A DNA stretch of 64,000 nucleotides from Bacteroidota bacterium (GCA_002746305.1 NVWV01000013.1:1-64000), one strand, 5' to 3'. Shown: positions 16,342-25,649, counted from the stretch's first letter. Notes: generated by a model not told the origin, from the sequence alone. Numbers and translations are program-made.

Positions 16342-18207
16342 GTGAGAATAGTTTATACTATCATATCATTTATTGGCTTGGTGCTTAGCTCCTATGGTCA
16401 AGTAGCGGACAGTATCCAAATAGCTGATTTGGATTCTGTGGTGGTCAGTTCAAATAGTGTGCGTATAACGTATCCTACCAATACGCTGATTGCAAGACAA
16501 TTGAGAAATGTGAACCCAACACAGTCTCTAACTCAATTGCTTCAGAGAAATACTGGAATGTTTATTAGAAGCAACGGAGCTTCTGGTTTGAGCACACTTA
16601 CTTACAAAGGACTTGGCAGTATGCAATCACCTATTGTAATAGAAGGTGCCAACGTGCAAAGTAGCATGAATGGAACTATGGATTTGAGTTTGATTGATGC
16701 TATTCATTTTAACGACGCCAGTATTGGGCAATCAGAATCAACTAATACTGGAGCACAAAATATGGGTGAAGCTATATCTCTGAGCTCACATATAGTTAAA
16801 CCAAAACTGACCATTACAGTGGCGTCCAGTTCGCAATTGGACAAGGAGTTGGTGATTAAGTATTCCAATTTAAATGCAAAGTGGTCCTATAGTATTTCTG
16901 CATTTGGAGCATCATCCCCAAATAAAGTTAATCTGGAACATTACGGGATAGATAGTTTTCAAAGGAACACAGACTATACCAAAATCAGTGCTTTCCAAAA
17001 GGTGACTTATCAAGGAGTAAAGGATTTTAATTGGACTAATTCTGTATATTTTCAGATTTCAGACCGTGCTATCCCTGCACGTTTTAGAATCGTTAATGAC
17101 AGTAGGCAACAGGACTTTAACCTAATGATGGTGAATGGTCTATCTAAAAAATACAAGGTATGGAATATTGACTTCACGAATCAGTTATGGAGAGAAGAAA
17201 TCAATTTTATAGATGACAATAGCAAAGAATCTTACTTAAGCGAAGTGTTCAATGTTAACAGCACAGTAAGTATGAATAGGTCTTGGAATCAGAAGACTTT
17301 TTTGAGACTTAATGTTGGCAATGAAAATGCGTTCTATTCTTCAAAAGCAATTTCTAATGATGCTCAATGGAATAGATTAAGAGCTTCTTACTTTTTGTCT
17401 CACCAGCTAAAGGATATTCTTCTTAAAGTATATCAACAGGTATTGGTTTATGATTCAACTCCAAAAATGTCCGGATTTATATCCGCATCTTACAAGGCAT
17501 CAAAAAAAATGAGTGTTTCTGCACGACTAGAGAAGGTGTTTAGGCTGCCTACTTTAAATGAATTATTCTGGTATCAGCCTGGATATGCTTTGGGAAACAG
17601 TTTGCTTAAACCCGAAGACGGATATAAAGGTGAGTTGACTTTTCGATTGAAATCAAAGGCCATTGAAATTTCTGTAAACCCGTATTTCGGATCCTATCAA
17701 AATTGGATTCAATGGGTCGGATTCCCTGAAATAAAGCCGAAAAATTTTCAAGCAGTTATGGTGAGAGGAACAATCATAAATGCTGTTTATTCAAAATGGA
17801 TTAGGAATAAAAGAACATTTATAGCTAAAACAAATGTGAACTGGACCAAAGCAACGTATAGTTTCGATGATAAAAATGATTCTCGACATGGAAAGCAAAT
17901 AATTTATACTCCTGAAGTCACAGCAAGTCTGTTCTTGGGCTTATTGTCGGATAGATATGGAGTACACATCAATCAATATGTAGTTGGTGATAGCTATTAT
18001 TCCAGTGACAATACATCGAGTATAGATCCTTACTTTTTGACAGAAATTGGAGGTTTTTACAAATGGAAAAATCTAAAGTTTGGTCTAGTGGTTTCTAACC
18101 TTTTGGATCAACCATACTATACTCAACCCAATACCCCTATGCCCGGACAAGTACTAAAAATTAATATCAATTATATAATACCTATAACAAAATGGAAAGA
18201 AAAGTAA
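16342..18207 (+). CDS. btuB: TonB-dependent receptor for vitamin B12 (BtuB-like)
   Basis: A 621-residue outer-membrane receptor starting at GTG, with a signal peptide ending SYGQ near residue 20. A TonB-box-like DSVVVSS is followed by a plug (LIARQLRNVNPTQSLTQLLQRNTGMFIRSNGASGLSTL, YKGLGSMQSPIVIEGANVQ) and a beta-barrel. The substrate is assigned from the cobalamin riboswitch directly upstream and the BtuG-like gene in the same operon. It imports cobalamins into the periplasm. Its end overlaps the next gene by 16 bases. Confidence 0.9.
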   Translation: MRIVYTIISFIGLVLSSYGQVADSIQIADLDSVVVSSNSVRITYPTNTLIARQLRNVNPTQSLTQLLQRNTGMFIRSNGASGLSTLTYKGLGSMQSPIVIEGANVQSSMNGTMDLSLIDAIHFNDASIGQSESTNTGAQNMGEAISLSSHIVKPKLTITVASSSQLDKELVIKYSNLNAKWSYSISAFGASSPNKVNLEHYGIDSFQRNTDYTKISAFQKVTYQGVKDFNWTNSVYFQISDRAIPARFRIVNDSRQQDFNLMMVNGLSKKYKVWNIDFTNQLWREEINFIDDNSKESYLSEVFNVNSTVSMNRSWNQKTFLRLNVGNENAFYSSKAISNDAQWNRLRASYFLSHQLKDILLKVYQQVLVYDSTPKMSGFISASYKASKKMSVSARLEKVFRLPTLNELFWYQPGYALGNSLLKPEDGYKGELTFRLKSKAIEISVNPYFGSYQNWIQWVGFPEIKPKNFQAVMVRGTIINAVYSKWIRNKRTFIAKTNVNWTKATYSFDDKNDSRHGKQIIYTPEVTASLFLGLLSDRYGVHINQYVVGDSYYSSDNTSSIDPYFLTEIGGFYKWKNLKFGLVVSNLLDQPYYTQPNTPMPGQVLKININYIIPITKWKEK

Positions 18208-19868
18208 TTACCCTATTAGCCTTAATGGCATTCACACTCTCGTTTGCTCAGTTTAACCATGATCGTGTGTACAGTACATTTGAAAATCTGTCACTTGAAA
18301 AATCAGATACGTTTAACAATGGAGCGGATATGAGTAGTGGATTTACCCACTACGGTAGATTTTTTAACAACAACTACGATACAGCGTGGGGAGGAAGTTG
18401 GAGCGGTTGGGCTCTTAGCAACAATACGGACGTTACAACTGCTGGATTTGGCAATCAGTACAGTGTGATTACTGGATCAGGAGTGAGTGCTACATCTAAG
18501 TTTATGGTAGCCACCGGCAATGGTGCATATATTAAGTTGGATTCTGCAACAGATGTTTCTGGGGCATATTTCACCAATTCTACGTATGCTGCTTTGGATA
18601 TGGAGCAAGGAAGTGGATTTAGTAAGAAATTTGGAGGTGCGACTGGGAATGATGAGGATTATTTTTTAATACATATCTACTCGTATTTAAACAATACAAT
18701 AGTAGATAGCACTGAATTGTATTTGGCAGACTATAGATTTTCGGACAACAACAAAGATTATATTCTTAGAGACTGGGTGTTTGTTGATTTCAATGAAGAT
18801 TTAGCAACAGATATTAAAATCGACAGTATTGCATTTAAGTTCGAAAGTAGTGATACAGGCTCTTTCGGAATTAACACACCCAAGTACTTTTGTATGGATG
18901 ATTTCAATGCGGTAAGCAACATATGGAAAGTTCCTCAAAGCAAGCCGTTTGATGTGGATACTTTTGACAATGGAAGTGATAATTCTGGTGGTTTTTTGGT
19001 GGATTACTTATTCTTTCCAAACAGCTATAACTCAACTTGGGGAAGCTGGTCAGGTTGGAGTGTTAGTAGCAAGTACGATGATACTACTGTAGGTTATAAC
19101 AACCAGTACTCTTCAGTGATAGAACCATATATCGTTATACCTGAATCGCAGTCTATAATTCATCCTTTCCATTTTATAAATAGTGGTGCTTTTAATGAGT
19201 TAAGAGGACCTTATTTAGAGGAGTTTCAAGAGTCAATTTACGGTTTAACTGTTCTTGCGACACCAGTGGAAATCTATATTACGAATGCAACGTATGCCTA
19301 TTTAGATATGGAGCAAGGAAGTGGATTTAGTAAGAAATTTGGTGGTGTTAGTGGAGATGATAAAGACTATTTTAGATTATTGGTAAAGAGTATTGATGCT
19401 GGAGGAGCGACACTACTTACGGATACTATCTATCTTGCCGATTTTAGATTTGATGACAATACCAAAGACTACATATTGAAAGATTGGATAAGTGCTAGTA
19501 TTACGAAGTGCCACAAACTTGGTTTTGAATTGCAGTCTACGGATGTGGGAATGTTTGGAATGAATACACCGGCATATTTTAGTATGTCATTGGGACAAAA
19601 GATACCAGTAGGAATCAATAAATTAAGTCCATCTATTAATTTGAGTCTTTATCCAAATCCAACATCTCAGAATGTTACCATTATTGCAAATGAGAGTATA
19701 CGTATAATTGAAGTGTTTGCCATTGATGGTCAGTTGGTTGAAGGAATAAACTTATCGTTGAACGATAAAAAAGCTTCAGTTAATGTCGCTTCTCTTACTT
19801 CTGGTGTTTATTTTGCTCGTGTACAAACGGCGAATGGAATAGCAACTAAGAAGTTTATTAAGAAATGA
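18192..19868 (+). CDS. T9SS surface protein with two DUF4465-type domains, B12 operon
   Basis: A 558-residue exported protein with a signal peptide to FAQ near residue 20. Two homologous domains (about 30-245 and 250-465) each carry the pattern NNxYDTxWGSWSGW, then GNQYS, then ALDMEQGSGFSKKFGG, then YLADYRF and DYILRDW, matching DUF4465. A stretch of more than 30 bases is identical in the two domains (from 18597 and 19305). The C-terminus (YPNPTSQNV to KKFIKK) is a T9SS sorting domain. Proteins of this kind occur with cobalamin riboswitches and BtuB in Bacteroidota, so surface capture of B12 is likely, though binding is not proven by sequence. Confidence 0.82.
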   Translation: MERKVITLLALMAFTLSFAQFNHDRVYSTFENLSLEKSDTFNNGADMSSGFTHYGRFFNNNYDTAWGGSWSGWALSNNTDVTTAGFGNQYSVITGSGVSATSKFMVATGNGAYIKLDSATDVSGAYFTNSTYAALDMEQGSGFSKKFGGATGNDEDYFLIHIYSYLNNTIVDSTELYLADYRFSDNNKDYILRDWVFVDFNEDLATDIKIDSIAFKFESSDTGSFGINTPKYFCMDDFNAVSNIWKVPQSKPFDVDTFDNGSDNSGGFLVDYLFFPNSYNSTWGSWSGWSVSSKYDDTTVGYNNQYSSVIEPYIVIPESQSIIHPFHFINSGAFNELRGPYLEEFQESIYGLTVLATPVEIYITNATYAYLDMEQGSGFSKKFGGVSGDDKDYFRLLVKSIDAGGATLLTDTIYLADFRFDDNTKDYILKDWISASITKCHKLGFELQSTDVGMFGMNTPAYFSMSLGQKIPVGINKLSPSINLSLYPNPTSQNVTIIANESIRIIEVFAIDGQLVEGINLSLNDKKASVNVASLTSGVYFARVQTANGIATKKFIKK

Positions 19869-20803
19869 GATACCTAGTATTAGCAATAATATTTACCACA
19901 TTCACCTGTTCCGCTCAGTTTGACGGGCCAGGTGGAGAGTTGGGTAGCAAATCGGTACATAAGGACGCTACAAGCATTATAGCTTGGGCCTCTGGAGGAA
20001 CTCTAAATAGAGGGTACAGACAAATAAACGATACAGCTGAGGGTCGAGTTGCTGTAGGTACTTTAGAAAGTGCTTTAGGTAGTTTCGATGGCTCCGTTGT
20101 TAGTTTAGGTGATGGAGGTAGTATTATTTTGACTTTTGACAGTCCCATCCAAAATAATGAAGGGTATGACTTCGCAGTATTTGAGAATGGTTTCAAGGTT
20201 GGATTTTCGTACTACCTTGAATTAGCCCATGTGGAAGTAAGTGAAAATGGGATTGACTATACTCGATTTCCAAGCGAGTGTGTTGTCGATTCTAGTTTTC
20301 AAACGAATAATTTTAGCTATACAAAACCAGAGGAATTATATAACCTAGCTGGAAAGCATCAAGCCCCATATGGGACTTTATTTGATTTGGAAGAAATAGG
20401 GTTATCTGAGATTAAATACATCAAACTAATAGATGTCGTGGGTAGTATTATCGATAGTATAGGAACTAGAGATAGCAAGGGAAGGATAATAAACGAGCCT
20501 TTTCCAAGTCCATTTGAAAGTGGTGGCTTTGATTTAGACGCAGTTGCTGCGGTAAATGGAGCTTTATTGAAGAAAGAGGAGCGAGTTCTAAAGCATGTGC
20601 GAATCTACCCTAGTTTGGCTGCGGTAAATGAGACCATTCATATTGAAGCACCACATAATGCAGTTGTGCAGGTAAGTGATATTCAGGGCAAAATAGTGTC
20701 GACCAATACTACAGGCGAATTAAAATTAAGGAAAGCAGGAATGTATTATGTACATGTTACTTTTGAAGGGAAAAGCTTTACTCAGAAGATTTTGATTCAC
20801 TAA
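19865..20803 (+). CDS. T9SS surface protein of the B12 operon
   Basis: A 312-residue secreted protein starting in the ATGA overlap with the previous gene. After a signal peptide (to SAQ) comes a beta-rich domain with GSIILTFDSPIQNNEGYDFAVFENGF, VEVSENGIDYTRFPSE and SGGFDLDAVAAVNG, a module I associate with Bacteroidota cell-surface proteins encoded in cobalamin loci. The C-terminal 70 residues look like a T9SS sorting domain, but it begins YPSLAA instead of the usual YPNP. Likely to bind or present cobalamin or corrinoids; this rests on operon position. Confidence 0.72.
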   Translation: MRYLVLAIIFTTFTCSAQFDGPGGELGSKSVHKDATSIIAWASGGTLNRGYRQINDTAEGRVAVGTLESALGSFDGSVVSLGDGGSIILTFDSPIQNNEGYDFAVFENGFKVGFSYYLELAHVEVSENGIDYTRFPSECVVDSSFQTNNFSYTKPEELYNLAGKHQAPYGTLFDLEEIGLSEIKYIKLIDVVGSIIDSIGTRDSKGRIINEPFPSPFESGGFDLDAVAAVNGALLKKEERVLKHVRIYPSLAAVNETIHIEAPHNAVVQVSDIQGKIVSTNTTGELKLRKAGMYYVHVTFEGKSFTQKILIH

Positions 20804-20813
20804 AAAGGTAACT

Positions 20814-21854
20814 ATGCGAGAATATCTCACTGCACCATTTTTTAGACTAGTTGTTATTTTACTAGTTACCATCACACTTCTCAATGGTTGCAAGGATGAT
20901 GAGTTCGTTGAACCTCCTGTTGTAGCGATTGGACCACCTGTTTTAATTGCAAATCAGGGGAACTTTGGTTGGGGAGAAGGAACTCTGAGTGTTTATTATC
21001 CAGAGAGTAAGTCCATACAAAATAACGCATATGAGACAAAAAATGCTGAGGCCTTGGGCAATGTATTTCAGTCTATAACTTCTGCAAATGGGCAATATTT
21101 TTTTCTTATTAATAACTCCAATAAAATAGTAGTTACGGATAGCAACTTTGCCAAGACAAAGGAGATAACTGGACTTACATCACCTCGATATATGTATCGA
21201 GTTGCTAATGACAAGGCTTATGTAACGGATTTGTATGCCAGTGAGATTTCTGTTATTGACATGAAGGCATTGGCGATAGTGAAAACCATTCCCGTTAGAG
21301 GGTGGTCTGAAAAAGGAATACTTCATGAGGGTAAATTTTGGTTTACGGCTCCGGAAACGAATATGATTTATGCTATAGATATAGCGTCTGATGCAGTTAC
21401 CGATAGTATTGAAGTAGGCGAACAACCTGAAAGCATAATCAAAGATATGGATGGTGTTATCTGGGTGTTGTGCAAGGGTGATGAGAGCAAAAATCAAAAG
21501 GCCCAGTTGGTTTCAAATCTTTTCGTTGGAATAGACCTTTTTCAGAAAAATATGGGAATAGAAGGAGCTATACCTACAGGGTTAGCATATGATTCTTTGA
21601 ACCATAGCATCTATTTCTTATCCGATAGAATTTGGAAAATGAGAATAGATGAGGATACAGAACCTCAGTCATGGAAGCAGATTTCAAATGCAGCGTTATA
21701 CACCATTAAGGTGAATCCTAAAAATGGAGATGTCTATGCTTCAGACGTTAAGGACTTTGTTTCTAAAAGTAGAATTTATCGATTTAGCTCAGTTGGAGAG
21801 CCATTGGACGAATTTTCTGCGGGTATTATCTCAGGAGATTTCTTTTTTCCGTAG
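20814..21854 (+). CDS. BtuG-like beta-propeller surface lipoprotein
   Basis: A 346-residue lipoprotein (lipobox LLNGC, Cys at about 26). YncE-like blade motifs repeat through the protein: VLIANQGNFGWGEGTLSVYY, ADLYASEISVIDM-type segments (VTDLYASEISVIDMKALAIV), NMIYAIDIASDAVTDSIEVGEQPESI and GDVYASDV. The start NQGNFGWGEGTLS is typical of BtuG, the Bacteroides surface protein that binds B12 with extreme affinity and passes it to BtuB. The presence of BtuB, a cobalamin riboswitch and BtuG together makes the assignment strong. BtuCDF transporter genes are not here. Confidence 0.88.
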   Translation: MREYLTAPFFRLVVILLVTITLLNGCKDDEFVEPPVVAIGPPVLIANQGNFGWGEGTLSVYYPESKSIQNNAYETKNAEALGNVFQSITSANGQYFFLINNSNKIVVTDSNFAKTKEITGLTSPRYMYRVANDKAYVTDLYASEISVIDMKALAIVKTIPVRGWSEKGILHEGKFWFTAPETNMIYAIDIASDAVTDSIEVGEQPESIIKDMDGVIWVLCKGDESKNQKAQLVSNLFVGIDLFQKNMGIEGAIPTGLAYDSLNHSIYFLSDRIWKMRIDEDTEPQSWKQISNAALYTIKVNPKNGDVYASDVKDFVSKSRIYRFSSVGEPLDEFSAGIISGDFFFP

Positions 21855-21871
21855 GATTCTTTCGGTACGAT

Positions 21872-21879
21872 TATCTTCG
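21872..21879 (+). promoter_or_regulatory. -7 box variant TATCTTCG before the ABC exporter
   Basis: One mismatch to TAnnTTTG; ends five bases before the TTG start at 21885. It may give the exporter a promoter independent of the B12 operon. Confidence 0.45.
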
Positions 21880-21884
21880 CACCC

Positions 21885-23702
21885 TTGTTAAAATTTAAAG
21901 ACATATTTAAACTCGCCCGACCGTATCGCCTTCAATTGAGGTTGTTCTTTGGGTTCAATGTTTTTGCTGCTTTATTTAACGTAGTCAGTATTGGAGTTAT
22001 CATTCCATTTCTTAAAGTAATTTTTAAAGAAAACTTGGATGATTTACAACCTGTTGAGCTTACTTCCAGTTCAGACTCGTGGTTAGCATACTTTGATTAT
22101 CAAACAAGTATTAAGATTTTAGAATGGGGACAGTCCCAGACCCTCATTTACTTTTCAGTAGGGCTAGTCTTGGCTTTTTTACTTAAGAACTTGTTTGTTT
22201 ATCTCTCGTTCTACAACCTTGCTTATATCAGAAGTGGAGTAGTTCGAGATATTAGAGAAAGACTTTACAACCATATACTTAGATTACCTCTTGGCTATTT
22301 TAATAAAGAGAAAAGAGGGGATACCTTATCGCGATTTACCAATGACGTAAAGGAGGTAGAATGGAGTTTGTTGGGTGTGATAGAACTGTATTTTAAACAT
22401 CCTGTTGCTATCCTTATTCCACTGATTACCATGTTTGTTATGAGTTATCAATTGACTTTGTTTGTGCTCATAGTCTTGCCAGTAAGTGGTTATCTGATTA
22501 GTAGAATAGGAAAACGATTGAAACAAGCTGCACAGGCGGGACAAGAAAAATTAGCTGATGTACTTTCTCACTTGGAAGAGAGCTTGCATGGTATAAAAAT
22601 TATTAAAGCTTTCGGAGCTATCAAGGACAAAGAAGAAGGATTTAAAGTGCAAAATGATGAGCATTTTAGATTGATGGTAAAAGTAAATAGAAAGGAATTA
22701 TTGGCTTCTCCATTAAGTGAGTTTATGAGCAGTATTGTAATTGCTAGCTTACTCATTTACACGGGTTCGTTAATCCTCAATAAAGAGTCCGCATTAACGG
22801 GTTCTTTATTAATTGCTTACATAATCATATTTAGTCAGTTGATTCCACCAGCTAAGGGTATTACAGAAGCGTTTTTTAGATTAAAAAAAGGTGCTGCTTC
22901 TTTGGATAGAATCAATGATGTCTTAGTAGCCGAAGTAGAGAAAGACAAAGATGGTCTACCAGCACCTGATTTTAGTCAATCTATTGAACTTAAAGACGTA
23001 AATTTTGCTTACGGTGATGGGCCATTGGTTTTGAAAGATATAAACCTATCCATTCGAAAAGGTGAAACGGTTGCATTGGTAGGGCCAAGTGGAGGTGGAA
23101 AGTCAACCTTGGCGGATTTAATTCCTCGTTTTCACGAGTTGAAAAGTGGTTCGATTACAATTGACGGACAAAATATTCGCAACATTGAGTTGTATTCCCT
23201 TCGTAAAATGATGGGTATAGTAACGCAAGATGCTATCCTATTTAATGATACTGCTGCCAACAATATAAAGATGGGTGATTACTATCTAAGTGGCGATCAA
23301 TTAATGACCGCTGCTAAAGTGGCCAATGCACATGAGTTTATTCGTGAAATGCCTGATAGTTACAACACTAATATAGGTGAGAAAGGAATGAATTTAAGTG
23401 GTGGGCAACGTCAGAGAATGAGTATAGCAAGGGCTGTAGCTTGCGAACCACCTATTTTAATTCTGGATGAGGCTACCAGTGCTTTGGATACAGAAAGCGA
23501 AAAAATGGTGCAGGATGCTTTGGAAAATGTAATGAAGGATCGTACTAGTATTGTAATTGCACATCGACTAAGTACTATTCAAAATGCAGATAAAATTGTC
23601 GTTTTGGACAAAGGACAAATTGCAGAACAAGGTACACATGCTGAACTGATGGCAAAAGGTGGAATCTACAAGAAATTGGTGGATTTGCAGACGTTCTCGT
23701 AG
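21885..23702 (+). CDS. ABC exporter, MsbA/lipid-flippase type (fused membrane and ATPase domains)
   Basis: A 605-residue half-transporter. Six membrane helices fill roughly residues 15-320. The ATPase domain has Walker A GPSGGGKST (about 400), signature LSGGQRQRMS (about 504), Walker B ILILDEATSALD (about 523) and the switch His in IAHRLST. It works as a homodimer moving lipids, lipid A precursors or drugs across the inner membrane. TTG start, chosen because the promoter-like box ends five bases before it and the protein begins at the usual place. The stop codon lies inside the first REP-like repeat. Confidence 0.9.
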   Translation: MLKFKDIFKLARPYRLQLRLFFGFNVFAALFNVVSIGVIIPFLKVIFKENLDDLQPVELTSSSDSWLAYFDYQTSIKILEWGQSQTLIYFSVGLVLAFLLKNLFVYLSFYNLAYIRSGVVRDIRERLYNHILRLPLGYFNKEKRGDTLSRFTNDVKEVEWSLLGVIELYFKHPVAILIPLITMFVMSYQLTLFVLIVLPVSGYLISRIGKRLKQAAQAGQEKLADVLSHLEESLHGIKIIKAFGAIKDKEEGFKVQNDEHFRLMVKVNRKELLASPLSEFMSSIVIASLLIYTGSLILNKESALTGSLLIAYIIIFSQLIPPAKGITEAFFRLKKGAASLDRINDVLVAEVEKDKDGLPAPDFSQSIELKDVNFAYGDGPLVLKDINLSIRKGETVALVGPSGGGKSTLADLIPRFHELKSGSITIDGQNIRNIELYSLRKMMGIVTQDAILFNDTAANNIKMGDYYLSGDQLMTAAKVANAHEFIREMPDSYNTNIGEKGMNLSGGQRQRMSIARAVACEPPILILDEATSALDTESEKMVQDALENVMKDRTSIVIAHRLSTIQNADKIVVLDKGQIAEQGTHAELMAKGGIYKKLVDLQTFS

Positions 23703-23776
23703 GATCACGCCTTTGTAGGATCACGCCTTTGAGGCGTGATCCTACAAAACCGGCGTGATCCTACAAAACCGGCGTG
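23699..23776. repeat. Cluster of REP-like palindromic units beside a RAYT gene
   Basis: The 13-mer GTAGGATCACGCC occurs twice in direct orientation (23699-23711, 23715-23727). Its exact reverse complement follows twice (23733-23745, 23752-23764), and a partial fifth copy GGCGTG is at 23771-23776. Inner copies 2 and 3 can form a 13-bp hairpin with a five-base loop. The first unit includes the stop codon of the ABC exporter gene. The hairpin may also act as a transcription end. Proximity to a REP-associated transposase suggests these are its substrate. Confidence 0.85.
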
Positions 23777-23841
23777 TAATTGCATAATTGATCTGATTCC
23801 ACAGAATTGACGAACGAAAACATGATGAAAACAATAAATTA

Positions 23842-24387
23842 ATGGCCTATAAAAAAGCCAAACAATACAGATTGCCTGGTTACAACTATTCTTCCAATGA
23901 TGCATATTTCGTAACAATCGTGTGTCTAAATAGAAATTGCTTTTTTGGAACTATTTCTGATGGGGAAATGAAATTGAGTGAAATAGGTAAAATAATTAAA
24001 CTGGAGTTGTTAATGGCAATCGAATATAAGCAGGACATACAAATCCCCAAATTTGTAATAATGCCAAATCACGTTCACCTTTTAATAGAGTTACAAAACG
24101 AGCAGTTAACTGAAAAATCACCTGCTAGTATTTTACCTTTAGGTCCTGGTTTTGAACGAAAAGGGCACATTGGTCCATTGCAAAAAGGGTCATTGGGGTC
24201 ATTTGTGAATCACTTTAAAGGTAGAGTCACTCGTAAATGTAAAAAGCTTGGATTTATTGATTTTGCTTGGCAGTCTAGATACCATGATAGAATAGTCAGA
24301 GGTGAAAAAGAATATAACAGAATAGTGGATTACATAGAATCAAATATTGCTGATTGGGAAGATGATAATGAAAATCTAGAGGTCTAG
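23842..24387 (+). CDS. REP-associated tyrosine transposase (RAYT, IS200-like Y1 family)
   Basis: A 181-residue protein of the Y1 transposase superfamily. The metal-binding histidines are in IMPNHVHLL (residues 73-81). A C-terminal WQSRYHDRIVRGEKEYNRIVDYIESNIADWEDD contains the likely catalytic Tyr147 and the tail typical of RAYTs. These are domesticated single-copy transposases that act on REP palindromes. The palindrome cluster begins 143 bases upstream. No IS-type ends flank the gene itself, consistent with a RAYT and not an insertion sequence. Confidence 0.88.
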   Translation: MAYKKAKQYRLPGYNYSSNDAYFVTIVCLNRNCFFGTISDGEMKLSEIGKIIKLELLMAIEYKQDIQIPKFVIMPNHVHLLIELQNEQLTEKSPASILPLGPGFERKGHIGPLQKGSLGSFVNHFKGRVTRKCKKLGFIDFAWQSRYHDRIVRGEKEYNRIVDYIESNIADWEDDNENLEV

Positions 24388-24440
24388 AATTACCCTATTG
24401 AAGGAAGAGTTTTCTAAAGTGTATTCCTCAGAAAAATATA

Positions 24441-24448
24441 TAAATTTG
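24441..24448 (+). promoter_or_regulatory. -7 box TAAATTTG of the aldolase gene
   Basis: Exact TAnnTTTG match, 22 bases before the ATG at 24471. Confidence 0.55.
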
Positions 24449-24470
24449 CATCCCTATAAACAAACCAATT

Positions 24471-25538
24471 ATGAGCCACAACATCAAACCAGGAGTAGCT
24501 ACCGGAGACGAGGTACAAGCGATTTTTAACCATGCTAAGGAGAATAACTATGCCTTACCAGCAGTAAACGTAACGAGTAGTAGCACCGTAAATGGTGTAA
24601 TGGAAGCTGCAGCTAAGTTAAACTCTCCTGTTATCATTCAATTTAGCAATGGAGGAGCTTCATTCTTTGCAGGTAAAGGATTGAGTAATGAAAATTTTCA
24701 AGCGGCTATATTGGGCGGTGTTGCAGGAGCAAAGCATGTTCATGAATTGGCAAAAGCATATGGAGCTACAGTAATACTTCATACAGATCATGCTGCAAAA
24801 AAATTACTTCCTTGGATAGATGGTTTATTAGATGCTTCAGAAAAGCACTTTGCTGAAACAGGAAGCCCACTATACAGCTCACATATGATTGACTTATCTG
24901 AAGAGCCAATAGAAGAAAACATTGAGATATGTAAAAAGTATCTGGAGCGTATGAGTAAGATGGGAATGACTCTAGAAATAGAGTTGGGTATCACAGGCGG
25001 TGAAGAGGATGGTGTAGATAATACAGATGTAGATAGCTCTAAACTGTACACACAACCAAGTGAGGTTGCTTATGCATATGAAGAGTTAATGAAAATAAGC
25101 CCACGTTTTACCATTGCAGCTGCATTTGGTAATGTACATGGTGTATACAAGCCAGGGAATGTGAAATTGACCCCAGTTATCTTGAAAAACTCTCAAGATC
25201 ACGTACAAGAGAAATTCAATACGGGGTCAAATCCAGTTGACTTTGTATTCCATGGAGGGTCAGGTTCTTCTCAAGAGGAGATACGAGAAGGAATCTCATA
25301 CGGTGTTATAAAAATGAATATTGATACAGATACTCAGTATGCATTTACAGAAGGTGTAAGAGATTATATGTTGACCAAGAAAGATTATGTAAGTTCTCAG
25401 ATTGGTAATCCAGATGGAGATGATATCCCAAACAAAAAATACTACGATCCACGTAAATGGGTAAGAGAAGGGGAATTAACTTTCATAACTCGACTAGAAA
25501 AAGCATTTGCAGATTTGAATAATGTGAATACGTTATAA
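24471..25538 (+). CDS. fbaA: Class II fructose-bisphosphate aldolase
   Basis: A 355-residue zinc enzyme interconverting fructose-1,6-bisphosphate with glyceraldehyde-3-phosphate and dihydroxyacetone phosphate (glycolysis/gluconeogenesis). Family motifs include ALPAVNVTSSSTVNGVMEAA, the zinc-site HTDHAA (about residue 105), LEIELGITGGEEDGV, the metal-site His in FGNVHGVYKPGN, and VFHGGSGSS followed by VIKMNIDTDTQYAF. Length and motifs fit the class IIA branch, like E. coli FbaA. A single-gene unit with its own promoter and terminator. Confidence 0.96.
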   Translation: MSHNIKPGVATGDEVQAIFNHAKENNYALPAVNVTSSSTVNGVMEAAAKLNSPVIIQFSNGGASFFAGKGLSNENFQAAILGGVAGAKHVHELAKAYGATVILHTDHAAKKLLPWIDGLLDASEKHFAETGSPLYSSHMIDLSEEPIEENIEICKKYLERMSKMGMTLEIELGITGGEEDGVDNTDVDSSKLYTQPSEVAYAYEELMKISPRFTIAAAFGNVHGVYKPGNVKLTPVILKNSQDHVQEKFNTGSNPVDFVFHGGSGSSQEEIREGISYGVIKMNIDTDTQYAFTEGVRDYMLTKKDYVSSQIGNPDGDDIPNKKYYDPRKWVREGELTFITRLEKAFADLNNVNTL

Positions 25539-25565
25539 TCTCTTAGCCAAAATATACACATATTG

Positions 25566-25593
25566 AAAAGCCTCTCATTGTCGGGAGGCTTTT
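25566..25593 (+). terminator. Rho-independent terminator after fbaA
   Basis: An 11-bp stem with one wobble (25566-25576 with 25583-25593) and a six-base loop; the T-run forms part of the 3' arm. Confidence 0.88.
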
Positions 25594-25635
25594 TAATATG
25601 ACGGTTTCGTGATTTATATAAGTTTAGTTCTTATC

Positions 25636-25643
25636 TACTTTTG
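25636..25643 (+). promoter_or_regulatory. -7 box TACTTTTG before the 25650 lipoprotein gene
   Basis: Exact TAnnTTTG match ending six bases before the ATG at 25650. An in-frame TTG at 25641 lies inside the box, so it cannot be the start of this transcript. Confidence 0.6.
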
Positions 25644-25649
25644 ATATTT

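Noticed and set aside
23699..24387. IS200/IS605 insertion sequence
   Set aside because: A transposase of this class is present, but no element ends flank it and the tail is RAYT-like; the palindromes lie on one side only.
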